Shown here: positions 26,183 to 34,739 of the stretch, piece after piece
Position numbering within the stretch: position 1 is the first letter of the stretch
How the letters are laid out: each line of letters starts with the position of its first letter
Source: Salininema proteolyticum
GTDB taxonomy: Bacteria; Actinomycetota; Actinomycetes; Mycobacteriales; Micromonosporaceae
Direction: 5' to 3'
NCBI RefSeq assembly: GCF_042685645.1
Contig: NZ_JBHUNX010000001.1
Location: forward strand, 2,232,001-2,296,000
DNA length: 64,000 nucleotides
Notes under the pieces: generated by a model
Told to the model about the DNA's origin: nothing
Databases searched by the model: none
The model's input: the letters and a program-made list of their open reading frames with translations, nothing else
Made by a program: the position numbers and the translations under genes

Positions 26183-27616
26183 CTACCCGACGGCGCCTTC
26201 CATCTGGAGCTCGATCAGGCGGTTGAGCTCCAGGGCGTACTCCATCGGCAGTTCCTTGGCGATCGGCTCGATGAAGCCGCGGACGATCATCGCCATGGCC
26301 TCGTCCTCGGTGAGGCCGCGGCTCATGAGGTAGAACAGCTGGTCCTCGCCGACCTTGGAAACCGTGGCCTCGTGGCCCATGTCCACGTCGTCCTCGCGGA
26401 TGTCGACGTACGGGTAGGTGTCGGAGCGCGAGACGGTGTCGACCAGCAGCGCGTCGCACTTGACCGTGGAGGCGGACTTGGACGCCCCGTCGTTGACCTG
26501 CACGAGTCCGCGGTAGGAGGTGCGTCCCCCGGCGCGCGAGATGGACTTGGAGATGATGCTGGAGGAGGTGTTCGGCGCGGCGTGGGTCATCTTCGCGCCG
26601 GTGTCCTGGTGCTGGCCGGCGCCGGCCATGGCCACGGACAGGACCTCTCCCTTGGCGTGCTCGCCGGTCATGACGACCGCCGGGTACTTCATCGTCACCT
26701 TGGAGCCGAGGTTGCCGTCGACCCATTCCATGGCCGCCCCCTGCTCGCACACGGCGCGCTTGGTGACCAGGTTGTAGACGTTGTTCGACCAGTTCTGGAT
26801 GGTCGTGTAGCGGACGCGCGCGTCCTTCTTGACCACGATCTCCACGACGGCCGAGTGCAGCGAGTCGGAGGAGTAGACCGGCGCGGTGCAGCCCTCGATG
26901 TAGTGGACGAAGGAGCCCTCGTCGGCGATGATGAGCGTGCGCTCGAACTGGCCCATGTTCTCCGTGTTGATGCGGAAGTAGGCCTGCAGCGGGATGTCGA
27001 CGTGGACGCCCTTGGGGACGTAGATGAACGATCCGCCGGACCACACGGAGGTGTTCAGCGCGGCGAACTTGTTGTCGCCGGTGGGGATGACCGTTCCGAA
27101 GAACTCCTCGAACAGCTCGGGGTGCTCGCGGAGGCCGGTGTCGGTGTCCATGAAGATGACGCCCTGCTGCTCCAGGTCCTCGCGGATGGAGTGGTAGAGC
27201 ACCGTCGACTCGTACTGGGCGGCCACGCCGGAGACCAGCTGCTGGCGCTCGGCCTCGGGGATGCCCAGCTTGTCGTAGGTCTTCTTGATGTCCTCGGGAA
27301 GGTCTTCCCAGCTCTCGGCCTGCTTCTCAGAGGCCTCGACGTAGTACTTGATGCGGTCGAAGTCGATACCTGACAGGTCCGCGCCCCAGTTGGGCATCGG
27401 CTTGCGGTCGAAGAGCTTCAGACCCTTGAGACGGCGCTGGAGCATCCAGTCGGGCTCGCTCTTGCGCTCGGAGATGTCGCGGACGACCTGCTCGGTCAGG
27501 CCGCGCTTCGCCTTGGCGCCGGCGGCGTCCGGGTCGGACCAGCCGTACTCGTAATTCTTCAGCGACTCCAGGGCCTCATCCTGGGTCAGCTGACCGGTGT
27601 TCTTCACGTCGGTCAT
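26183..27616 (-). CDS. sufB: Fe-S assembly scaffold SufB
   Basis: This 477-residue scaffold assembles [Fe-S] clusters with SufC and SufD. Characteristic segments are YGWSDPDAAGAKAKRGL at the N-terminus, VWSGGSFIYVPKGVHVDIPLQAYFRIN in the core and the C-terminal LTEDEAMAMIVRGFIEPIAKELPMEYA. GAGGTGA precedes the ATG. No intein is present. It begins 8 bases after the sufR stop. Confidence 0.96.
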   Translation of the reverse strand: MTDVKNTGQLTQDEALESLKNYEYGWSDPDAAGAKAKRGLTEQVVRDISERKSEPDWMLQRRLKGLKLFDRKPMPNWGADLSGIDFDRIKYYVEASEKQAESWEDLPEDIKKTYDKLGIPEAERQQLVSGVAAQYESTVLYHSIREDLEQQGVIFMDTDTGLREHPELFEEFFGTVIPTGDNKFAALNTSVWSGGSFIYVPKGVHVDIPLQAYFRINTENMGQFERTLIIADEGSFVHYIEGCTAPVYSSDSLHSAVVEIVVKKDARVRYTTIQNWSNNVYNLVTKRAVCEQGAAMEWVDGNLGSKVTMKYPAVVMTGEHAKGEVLSVAMAGAGQHQDTGAKMTHAAPNTSSSIISKSISRAGGRTSYRGLVQVNDGASKSASTVKCDALLVDTVSRSDTYPYVDIREDDVDMGHEATVSKVGEDQLFYLMSRGLTEDEAMAMIVRGFIEPIAKELPMEYALELNRLIELQMEGAVG

Positions 27617-27623
27617 CTAAATC

Positions 27624-28337
27624 TCACCTCTGACCTGTCGGTTGTGTCTTGTCGGCTCGGCACGCGGGGTCGGGCAACGGTACCGGGCCCGGGACGTAGG
27701 TCGTGCAGACTCCGTCGCCGTTGGCGATGGTCGCCAGGCGCTGCACGTGGACGCCCAAGAGCTTGCTGATGACCCTTGTCTCGGCTTCGCACAGTTGCGG
27801 AAACTCCGCCGCCACCCCCGCCACGGGGCAGTGGTGCTGGCACAGCTGGCCCCCTCCGGCGAGCGTGGAGGCCGTGGCGACGTATCCCTCGCCCGAGAGC
27901 GCCCCCGCCAGAGCCTGCGCCTTGTGCCACGGGTCGTCCGACTCGCAGTCCTCCAGCGCCTGCCGGCAGCGTTCCTCGAGCATGGCGACCTGGGACTCGG
28001 CGAAGGACTGCACGGCCCCGTCGCCCTCCCTGTCGCGTATCCACCGCAGGGCCTCCAGAGCCACGTTATCGTACGTATGTCCGAAATTCTGCCGTGCTCC
28101 GGCGGACAGCCGGTAGTGCTTGGCCGGCCTCCCCCTTCCGGCGGCCTTCGGGCGGGTCGACTCGACCTGCCCCTCGGCCTCCATGGCGTCGAGGTGACGC
28201 CGGGTCGCGGTGGCGGAGATGCCCAGGGCGCAGGCGAGCTCGCTGACGGTCGCGTGACCGCGTTCCAGCAGGAGCTCCGACACTCGCCGACGGGTCTCCC
28301 CCTCGGTCGAGTGACTGCTCGTAGCCCTCGTCACCAT
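27624..28337 (-). CDS. sufR: SufR-type Fe-S sensing repressor of the suf operon
   Basis: This 237-residue regulator has an N-terminal DeoR/ArsR-like winged helix (RRRVSELLLERGHATVSELACALGISATATRRHLD) and a C-terminal set of cysteines, C166, C170 and C183 in LCQHHCPVAG and FPQLCEAE, that holds an Fe-S cluster in SufR proteins. It represses suf when clusters are sufficient. It is the first gene of the unit. The ATG at 28337 is likely, with GTG 28334 as an alternative. An AT-rich inverted repeat lies 7-30 bases upstream. Confidence 0.93.
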   Translation of the reverse strand: MVTRATSSHSTEGETRRRVSELLLERGHATVSELACALGISATATRRHLDAMEAEGQVESTRPKAAGRGRPAKHYRLSAGARQNFGHTYDNVALEALRWIRDREGDGAVQSFAESQVAMLEERCRQALEDCESDDPWHKAQALAGALSGEGYVATASTLAGGGQLCQHHCPVAGVAAEFPQLCEAETRVISKLLGVHVQRLATIANGDGVCTTYVPGPVPLPDPACRADKTQPTGQR

Positions 28338-28343
28338 TTCCAC

Positions 28344-28367
28344 AACTATAATGTTACTAAAATAGTT
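28344..28367 (-). promoter_or_regulatory. Inverted repeat at the sufR promoter (probable SufR operator)
   Basis: AACTAT (28344-28349) and ATAGTT (28362-28367) frame 12 AT-rich bases just upstream of sufR, in otherwise GC-rich DNA. Position suggests autoregulation. It lies between sufR and ctaA and could also touch ctaA. Confidence 0.5.
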
Positions 28368-28430
28368 CTGCGGCGTCGATCTCTGAGGGCGGGAGTGTGA
28401 CGGACCAGCCAGTGCGCCCGGGGCTATGGT

Positions 28431-29369
28431 GTGGGCGTGTTGCACCGCTGGTTCGCCTCCCAGAAGGCACTCCGGGGCTGGGCCCTGGCCAATCTCATCG
28501 CCAACGTCGGAATCATAGTCACCGGCGGGGCCGTCCGCCTGACCGGTTCCGGCCTGGGCTGCTCCGAGTGGCCCAAGTGCACCGAGGACTCCCTCGTCGC
28601 CACGCGCGAGATGGGCGTCCACGGCGCGATCGAGTTCGGCAACCGCACCCTCACCGGCGTCCTCATCGCGATCGCCGCGATCACCCTCGTCGCCGCGTGG
28701 CTCCAGCGCCCCCGCCGCAAGGGCCTCGTCACGCTCTCCGCGGTCATCCTCGCCGGCATGCCCTTCCAGGGCGTCATCGGGGGCATCACCGTCTGGAGCG
28801 ACCTCAACCCCTACGTGGTCAGCTCCCACTTCCTCTTCTCCATGGTGCTGGTCGCCCTGGCCACCACCCTGTTCGTCCGCGCCGGCGAGAGCGACGGGCC
28901 GCGCCTGGCCCTGACCGACCGGTGGATCACCGCCCTGGTGCGCGTCGTCCTCGGGGTCTCGGCGGCGGTCATCGCGCTGGGGGTCCTCGTGACCGCCTCC
29001 GGCCCCCACGCCGGCGACGAGAACGCACGCCGCACCGGCTTCGACCCCGCCGCCGTGACGCAGCTGCACGCCGACGGGGTCTGGCTGCTGATCGGCCTGG
29101 TCGTCGCCATGATGCTGGTGTTCAAGTCCGTCTCGGCGCACGAGCGGGTCAAGCGCGCCGGCTGGGCGCTGGTCGCCGTCATCGCCGGCCAGGGCCTCAT
29201 CGGATACGTCCAGTACTACACCGACCTGCCCGAAATACTCGTGGGCATGCACATGCTCGGCTCGGCGCTGCTCATGATCGCGGCCGTGTCGCTGCAGTTC
29301 TCGGTGCGCCTGAGGGAGACGGTCCCCGAGCCGAAGAAGAGCGAGCCGGTCGCCGCCCAGGCCGGCTGA
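28431..29369 (+). CDS. ctaA: Heme A synthase CtaA
   Basis: This 312-residue membrane enzyme oxidises heme O to heme A for cytochrome c oxidase. It has eight helices in two four-helix halves. Heme-ligand histidines lie in VHGAIEFGNR, VSSHFLF, TQLHADG and GMHMLG, and the extracellular Cys pair C44/C50 in GCSEWPKC is present. Start is GTG 28431 or GTG 28437; TATGGT at 28425 would favour a leaderless message from 28437. It diverges from sufR. Confidence 0.94.
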   Translation: MGVLHRWFASQKALRGWALANLIANVGIIVTGGAVRLTGSGLGCSEWPKCTEDSLVATREMGVHGAIEFGNRTLTGVLIAIAAITLVAAWLQRPRRKGLVTLSAVILAGMPFQGVIGGITVWSDLNPYVVSSHFLFSMVLVALATTLFVRAGESDGPRLALTDRWITALVRVVLGVSAAVIALGVLVTASGPHAGDENARRTGFDPAAVTQLHADGVWLLIGLVVAMMLVFKSVSAHERVKRAGWALVAVIAGQGLIGYVQYYTDLPEILVGMHMLGSALLMIAAVSLQFSVRLRETVPEPKKSEPVAAQAG

Positions 29370-29521
29370 ACGCTTCGCGCGGCACGTGCCGGTCCCGCCC
29401 GCGGACGCGGAAGGTTCCGCCGGGGCCGCGAGAACCCGTGCGAATCGGGCCGATCCCTCACCGCGGGTGACGGTTCGGACTGCATGAGGCGCTGTCGCAG
29501 GAGTGACTTACACTCTATGCC

Positions 29522-30481
29522 ATGTCTCACATTCCATCCCCGACGGAGAGAATCAACGGCTGCCTCCTCGGAGGCGCCATAGGCGATGCCCTGGGCTACC
29601 GGGTCGAGTTCCATTCCTGGAGCGCCATCGAGCGCGAGTTCGGGAGCGGAGGGGTGCGGGACATGCACAGCAACCTCGTCTCCGACGACACCCAGATGAC
29701 GCTCTTCACCGCCCAGGGCCTGCTGGAGGCGCGGCCGGGCAAGGAGTTCGGCGCCGTCCGCAAGTCCTACCTGGACTGGCTCGACACGCAGCGCCTCCCC
29801 ATGCCCCACGTGCACGCCCACGGGCTCGCCTCCGAGGAATGGCTCTACAACAGGCGCGCCCCGGGGCAGGCCTGCATCACCGGACTCCGCAACGGGGGCC
29901 GCCCGGGCGTCAACCCCGACTCCAAGGGCTGCGGAACCGTCATGCGCTCGGCCCCGTTCGGGCTGATGGGACTATCCCCCGAAGCCGCCTACGACCTCTC
30001 CGCCCGCTGTGCGACCATCACCCACGGGCACCCGACCGCGGCCGAGGCGGCCGGGGCGTTCGCCATGATCACCGCCCACATCATGAACGGCGCCGACCTC
30101 AACCGGGCCGTCGACGACACCCTCCTCTACCTCCAGCGCGACCCCTCCTCCTCCGAGACGGCCGACGCGCTAAACGCCGCCTACGAACTGGCGGGGCGCA
30201 TTCCGCCCGAGCCGGGATCGGCGCGCCACCTCGGCGAGGGGTGGACGGCCGAGGAGGCGCTCGGCATCGGCGTGTACTGCGCGCTGGGAGCCCCCGACCC
30301 CGCTTCGGCCCTGACCGCCGCGGTGTCGCACGGAGGCGACTCCGACTCGACCGGGTCGGTCTGCGGGAACCTGGTGGGCGCCGCGTTCGGAGAAGGGGCT
30401 CTGCCCGACCAGTGGAAACAGGTGGAGGGACAGGCGACGATCCTGAAGATCGGCGGCCGCCTGGCCAAGGAGTTCCACTGA
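29522..30481 (+). CDS. ADP-ribosylglycohydrolase family protein
   Basis: This 319-residue protein removes ADP-ribose from proteins or small molecules in the DraG/ARH fold. The two Mg-binding motifs are visible: GAIGDALG with SDDTQMTLFTA near residue 55, and GGDSDSTGSVCGNLVG near 288. The ATG at 29522 is 7 bases after TACACT, with no ribosome-binding site, so the message is probably leaderless. No ADP-ribosyltransferase gene is nearby, so the substrate is unknown. Confidence 0.9.
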   Translation: MSHIPSPTERINGCLLGGAIGDALGYRVEFHSWSAIEREFGSGGVRDMHSNLVSDDTQMTLFTAQGLLEARPGKEFGAVRKSYLDWLDTQRLPMPHVHAHGLASEEWLYNRRAPGQACITGLRNGGRPGVNPDSKGCGTVMRSAPFGLMGLSPEAAYDLSARCATITHGHPTAAEAAGAFAMITAHIMNGADLNRAVDDTLLYLQRDPSSSETADALNAAYELAGRIPPEPGSARHLGEGWTAEEALGIGVYCALGAPDPASALTAAVSHGGDSDSTGSVCGNLVGAAFGEGALPDQWKQVEGQATILKIGGRLAKEFH

Positions 30482-30668
30482 GGTCCTGAGGACCACACAC
30501 CGGGTCGTGGCGGATTCCCGGCCCCTGCGAGCCGAGCCGCCGCGACCGCGGAGACATCGCTTCCCCTGTCCCGAAACGGGATCGGCCGACACGGCGCCTC
30601 CCCTACCCCTACTGGCCGGTTATCCCCCGTGACCTCCCCCTTCACTCGCGCACGATTTTATGGCATCC

Positions 30669-30699
30669 TGAATCCCACCAAAAATATAGACAGGATTCA
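30669..30699 (+). promoter_or_regulatory. Inverted repeat covering the ribosome-binding site of the EEP gene
   Basis: TGAATCC (30669-30675) and GGATTCA (30693-30699) frame 17 AT-rich bases, and the AGGA ribosome-binding site lies in the right arm, 6 bases from the ATG. It could be an operator or, if transcribed, a hairpin that hides the site. Confidence 0.4.
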
Positions 30700-30701
30700 C
30701 T

Positions 30702-32579
30702 ATGCGTGTGCGTTTCGAACTTGCCCTCCTGTCCTACCTACTCCTGGAGCTCCTGGCGGTCTTCCTGCCGGGCCTCACCACCGTCGTAGGCGACGCGGGG
30801 AGCACCCCCGCCGAACTGATGGGCGCCTACGCCCTGGGAACCTTCCTCCTGCCCTTCGCCCTGCTCCTCCTGACGGGGCGGCTCCGCCGCAAGGTCGCCC
30901 TCCTGCGATTCTTCGCCCTCGGCGCGATAGCGGCCCGGACCGCCCTCCCCTTCACCCCCGACGGGTGGCCCATGGCCGCCACGGCGACCGCGGGCACGGT
31001 CGCCGCACTCACCTATCTCGCGCTGGCGACCCGGTTCATCCCGGTCCGCGCCTTCTTCGCGTCGGTCTTCCTGGCCGTCGCCGCCCGCACGACCCTGGGC
31101 GCCCTCTGGCCCGGCCCCGACCTCGTCTGGCGCGACGGCCTCGTTCCGACCGCCGTGGGCGGTCTGCTCGCGCTCGCCGCGATCGCCGCCGTCATCGGCG
31201 CCCGCCACCACGCCGCCGAGAGCCACCCCGCCTCGTTCTTCCTGCTCGGCCCGGCCCTGTTCCTGAGCCTGCTGTACTTCGCCAACGGCCCGTTCGCGAT
31301 CGCCTCGACCGGGACCGCCCCCTTCGCCGTCGCCCTGGCCGCTCCGACGGCAGCGTGGGCGGCGTTCGGCGTCATCGGCTTCAAGAGCGAGATACGGCCG
31401 GGCCCTTGGCTGTGGGGCGGGATCCTCGTCCTCGGCACCGCACTGACCACCTTCGCCACCCGCGTCGGCGGCGACGGGCCCGGGCTTCCGGCGGTCGCGT
31501 TCTCCGCCGTCGGCTTCCTCGCGCTGGCCTTCCTGCTGGGCCAGGCCTGCGCACTGCCCCGCCGCCCGAACGGCAGTCCCTCCACCTGGCTGCTGCTCGG
31601 CTTCCTCGCGTTCCTGCTGCTGACCTTCGCCTATTTCGCCGCCTACGACATGGGTTATCCGAACGGATCGGTGCCGTTCCTCGCCGCCGCCGCTCTCACC
31701 GCGGCCGCCTTCGCCGTGCACCGGTCATCGCGCGAGTGCCAGCCGCTCCTGACACCGCCGTTCCGCAAGCGGTGGGCGGTCGTTCCGGCTCTGGCCGCCG
31801 CGGCCGGGATCGTCGTGGCCCACCTGCCCGCCGCGCCTGCCACGACGGCCGTTCCCGACTCCATTCGCCTGGCCGCCTATAACATCCGAATGGGCTTCGG
31901 CCAGGACGGGGGCTACGCCGTCCCCGAACAGATCGCGGCGCTGCGGAACCTCGACGCCGACCTCGTCGTGCTGACCGAGGTCGATCGCGGCTGGATGCTC
32001 AACGGCGGGCAAGACACCCTGCGGGAGTTCGCCGCCGCGATGGATATGGAGGTCCACTGGGCACCCGCCGCCGACTCCCTCTGGGGCGACGCGCTCCTGA
32101 GCCGGTTCCCCGTGGAAACGCGCAGCCGCCCGCTCCCGGAGAGCGGCCCGACCGGCGCCCAGGCGTTGGAGGCGCGGTTCGACTGGCACCGCGAACCCGT
32201 CTCCCTTTTCGCGACGCACTTCCAGCCCGCCTACGAGGAGGACGGATCGTGGGCCGACTACTGGCAGGTCAACTCGCTCGGCAGGCGCGTTGGCACGGCC
32301 GTCGAGGAGGGGCGGCACGTGATCGTCGCCGGGGACCTCAACCTCTCTCCCGCCGGACCGACCGGATCGGCCTGGGACAGGCTGACCGGCTGGGGCTTGG
32401 AGGACCCGCTCGCGCCCTACCGGCCTTTCCCCACTTCGCTGGGGGACGGCGCGCAGATCGACCACATCCTCGCCTCGCCCGGCGTCTCGGCCGCCGAGGC
32501 GGACAATCCCGCCGTCCGCCACTCCGACCACCGCCCGATCGCCGCGACGCTCACTCTGGACGAGAAGGGCCGGCGGTGA
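30702..32579 (+). CDS. Membrane-anchored endonuclease/exonuclease/phosphatase-family protein
   Basis: This 625-residue protein has about ten hydrophobic helices (roughly residues 5-370) followed by an EEP catalytic domain from about 388: AAYNIRMGFG, VVLTEVDRGW (metal-binding Glu), DALLSRFPV, VAGDLNLSP (Asp/Asn), IDHILAS and the final HSDHRPIA. Most EEP enzymes are soluble or carry few helices; here the catalytic domain is tethered to a large membrane part that is not recognised. The active site should face one side of the membrane; substrates could be phospholipids or nucleotides. The stop codon lies in the loop of the terminator. Confidence 0.82.
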   Translation: MRVRFELALLSYLLLELLAVFLPGLTTVVGDAGSTPAELMGAYALGTFLLPFALLLLTGRLRRKVALLRFFALGAIAARTALPFTPDGWPMAATATAGTVAALTYLALATRFIPVRAFFASVFLAVAARTTLGALWPGPDLVWRDGLVPTAVGGLLALAAIAAVIGARHHAAESHPASFFLLGPALFLSLLYFANGPFAIASTGTAPFAVALAAPTAAWAAFGVIGFKSEIRPGPWLWGGILVLGTALTTFATRVGGDGPGLPAVAFSAVGFLALAFLLGQACALPRRPNGSPSTWLLLGFLAFLLLTFAYFAAYDMGYPNGSVPFLAAAALTAAAFAVHRSSRECQPLLTPPFRKRWAVVPALAAAAGIVVAHLPAAPATTAVPDSIRLAAYNIRMGFGQDGGYAVPEQIAALRNLDADLVVLTEVDRGWMLNGGQDTLREFAAAMDMEVHWAPAADSLWGDALLSRFPVETRSRPLPESGPTGAQALEARFDWHREPVSLFATHFQPAYEEDGSWADYWQVNSLGRRVGTAVEEGRHVIVAGDLNLSPAGPTGSAWDRLTGWGLEDPLAPYRPFPTSLGDGAQIDHILASPGVSAAEADNPAVRHSDHRPIAATLTLDEKGRR

Positions 32580-32597
32580 ACCCGCCGGCCCTTCTCG
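32561..32597. terminator. Bidirectional terminator overlapping the EEP stop codon
   Basis: CGAGAAGGGCCGGCGG (32561-32576) pairs exactly with 32582-32597. The TGA stop is in the loop. It serves both convergent genes. Confidence 0.8.
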
Positions 32598-32613
32598 CGC
32601 TGTTCCCAGGCTT

Positions 32614-33558
32614 CTAGAAGACGATGACGGCCTTGCCGCGCCCCTTGCCCGACCGCAGTTCCGCGATGCGCTCCGGGGCCTCGTCGATCGAGACGCTGTA
32701 CTCGATGGGGGCCTTCAGGGTCGCGGCGGCGATCGCCGCCGCGACGGTGTCGAGGGAGCTCGCCGAGCCCTGCATGCCGAAGTTGATCACCTCGATGTTC
32801 CCCGGCGTCCGGGACTCGTCGGCCACGAAGTTGGTCGTCAGGGCCACTCCGCCGTCGCCTACGAGCGCCGCGTGCTGGGCGAAGACCTCGGAGTCCTGCG
32901 AGGCGAGGTCGACCAGCGCGTCGACTCCGTCGGGGTACTCGTCGCGGACGGCCTCTCCGAGGCTCTCTTCGTCGACGTCGATCGTGCGGGCGGCCCCGAA
33001 CCCGCCGAGGCGTGCCCGCTCGTCGCCACGCGTCGCCGCGATGACTCGGAGGTCGCGAGCTGCGGCGAGCTGGATCAGGAAGGACCCGACGCCTCCCCCC
33101 GCGCCGATGATCAGCAGGGACTCCCCGGCGTTGAGGTTGGCGGAGTCGACGATCTGCTGCGCGGTCATGCCGGCGGTGCCGATGGACGCGGCTTCGGCGA
33201 AGGAGACGCCCTCGGGGATAGCGGTGACGGCTCCCTTCTCCGGGACCGCGACGTACTCGGCGTTCGACCCGTGACCGCCGGGATTGGAGAGGAACTGTCC
33301 GAAGACCTTGTCTCCCACGGAGAAGCTCCCGGCGCCCTCGCCGAGTGCGGTGACGACGCCCGCGAAGTCGCCTCCGTACACATAGGGGAAGTCGCGGGGC
33401 AGGTCCGGCAGGATCTCCCCTCGTGCCACCTTGTGGTCGAACGGGTTGATGGCCGCCGCCTTCACTTCGACGAGCAGCTCCCCCGCTCCGGGTCGCGGGT
33501 CGGGGACCTCTTGGACCGTCGGATCGACGTCCAGGCTGTCGGCTGCCACTGCGCGCAT
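32614..33558 (-). CDS. NAD(P)H:quinone oxidoreductase-like MDR dehydrogenase
   Basis: This 314-residue medium-chain reductase has a GroES-like N-terminal half (INPFDHKVARG, GGDFAGVV) and a Rossmann half with GAGGGVGSFLIQLA near 152. It lacks the zinc-binding cysteines, as in quinone oxidoreductases. AGGAGG lies 6 bases before the ATG. It probably reduces quinones or enones; the substrate is unknown. Confidence 0.88.
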   Translation of the reverse strand: MRAVAADSLDVDPTVQEVPDPRPGAGELLVEVKAAAINPFDHKVARGEILPDLPRDFPYVYGGDFAGVVTALGEGAGSFSVGDKVFGQFLSNPGGHGSNAEYVAVPEKGAVTAIPEGVSFAEAASIGTAGMTAQQIVDSANLNAGESLLIIGAGGGVGSFLIQLAAARDLRVIAATRGDERARLGGFGAARTIDVDEESLGEAVRDEYPDGVDALVDLASQDSEVFAQHAALVGDGGVALTTNFVADESRTPGNIEVINFGMQGSASSLDTVAAAIAAATLKAPIEYSVSIDEAPERIAELRSGKGRGKAVIVF

Positions 33559-33739
33559 CGAGCACCTCCTGTAGAAAAGTCGCTTCTCCCAAGACGGTAA
33601 CGCAGTGGCTTTGGCGGGAAAGAGGAAACCCCTCCTTGACAGCGATGGGATTAGCGCCGCTTCCCTCTGTCCGCTATCCGACTGAAGACAGTGTGCGTCG
33701 CGCGAACGGCTGCGGCCCGCCGATTCTTATGCTAAGGCG

Positions 33740-34252
33740 ATGGTCACAGCAGAACACGAAGTGCCGCTGAGGATCCTCCAGCGGCAGCCGGAAATCGCAC
33801 TCGACCTGCTCACTCTCGCCGGACTGGACCGACCTCCCTGCGATACCGTACTGCCCGGGTCAGAGGTGGCGAGCGACACCAAGATCCGCTCTCTCAACTG
33901 CGACAACGTCAGCGTGTGCAGGTCAGGCGAACCGATCACCGCCGCCATCGTCAACGAGGTCCAACGTAGCGTTGACAAGCCGACGAGTGCCGAAGGAGGG
34001 AAAAGGCGCTGGGCCTGGCCCGCCTATATCGCCAATGTCGCCCACCGTTGGGGAGTGCCGGCGTATATGAACGTCCTCTGCTTCGACAGGCGGGTGGAAA
34101 AGTGGGCGCGCGGACCGTTCCCCGTCGGTCAACCGGGGTTCGACCTGCGTCCCTTCGTCTTCGGGCCGTCGAACTTCCCCGCCCTGACGGATACGGCCGG
34201 CGACGGGTCCATGGCGGCCATGGCCGTCCTGTCGGCGACGATCGAAAATCCG
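33740..34252 (+). pseudogene. 5' part of an IS-split Rpn/PD-(D/E)XK-like gene
   Basis: These 171 codons (ATG 33740) form the front of a family common in Streptomyces, whose members share the wording PxYxNVL-CFDRRVEKWARGPFPVG and RPFVFGPSNFPALTD, seen here near residues 105-150. The frame is then interrupted: after LSATIENP a TAG at 34253 falls inside the IS605-type element. The second half resumes past the element. Family members are predicted nuclease-like (Rpn or transposase-associated) proteins of about 300 residues; function is not known. AAGGCG lies just before the ATG. Confidence 0.7.
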
Positions 34253-34341
34253 TAGTGCGCAGACCCCCGGTTTTAACCGTGGGGTAGGCACGCCAACAAT
34301 CCCGCGAGTCAGTATATGACACGCTGGTATATAATGTTTGT

Positions 34342-34739
34342 GTGGCTGTTGCCCTGCGATCCAATCTGAACGTCACCTACCAGAGCGCGTTCCATGTCGT
34401 GTGGTGCCCGAAATACCGCCGCAGTGTCATCGGTGGTCGCATGGAGCAGCGGCTCAAACAGATCCTCCGCGAGGTCGCCGAAGAGAAGCAGGCGCATGTT
34501 GTCGAGCTGGAGACCATGCCCGACCATGTTCACCTTCTGTAGAGGTCGATCCGCAGTTCGGTGTCCACCGGCTTGTCAAGGCCATGAAAGGACGTTCGTC
34601 CCGTCTTCTGCGCCTAGAGTTCTCCTATCTCAAGTCCCGGCTTCCTACCCTGTGGACGAACTCGTACTTCGTTGCCACCGTTGGCGGCGCTCCGCTGTCG
34701 GCCATCCGCAAGTATGTCGAGAACCAGAAGAACAAGTAA
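34342..34739 (+). pseudogene. tnpA: Frameshifted Y1 (HUH) transposase tnpA
   Basis: The frame begins with GTG 34342 (MAVALRSNLNVTYQSAFHVV) and runs through the HUH motif in MPDHVHLL, then hits TAG at 34540. In another frame the protein continues VEVDPQFGVHRLVKAMKGRSS to the catalytic Tyr in SAIRKYVENQ and stops at 34739. Adding one G to CTGTAG restores CTG GTA GAG, so one base was lost near 34539. Both catalytic motifs survive on either side. Expected length, about 132 residues, matches the family. Confidence 0.85.

Noticed and set aside
34530..34560. Programmed frameshift in tnpA
   Set aside because: IS200-type tnpA is normally one frame and no slippery run is present at CTTCTGTAG; a single-base loss explains it better.
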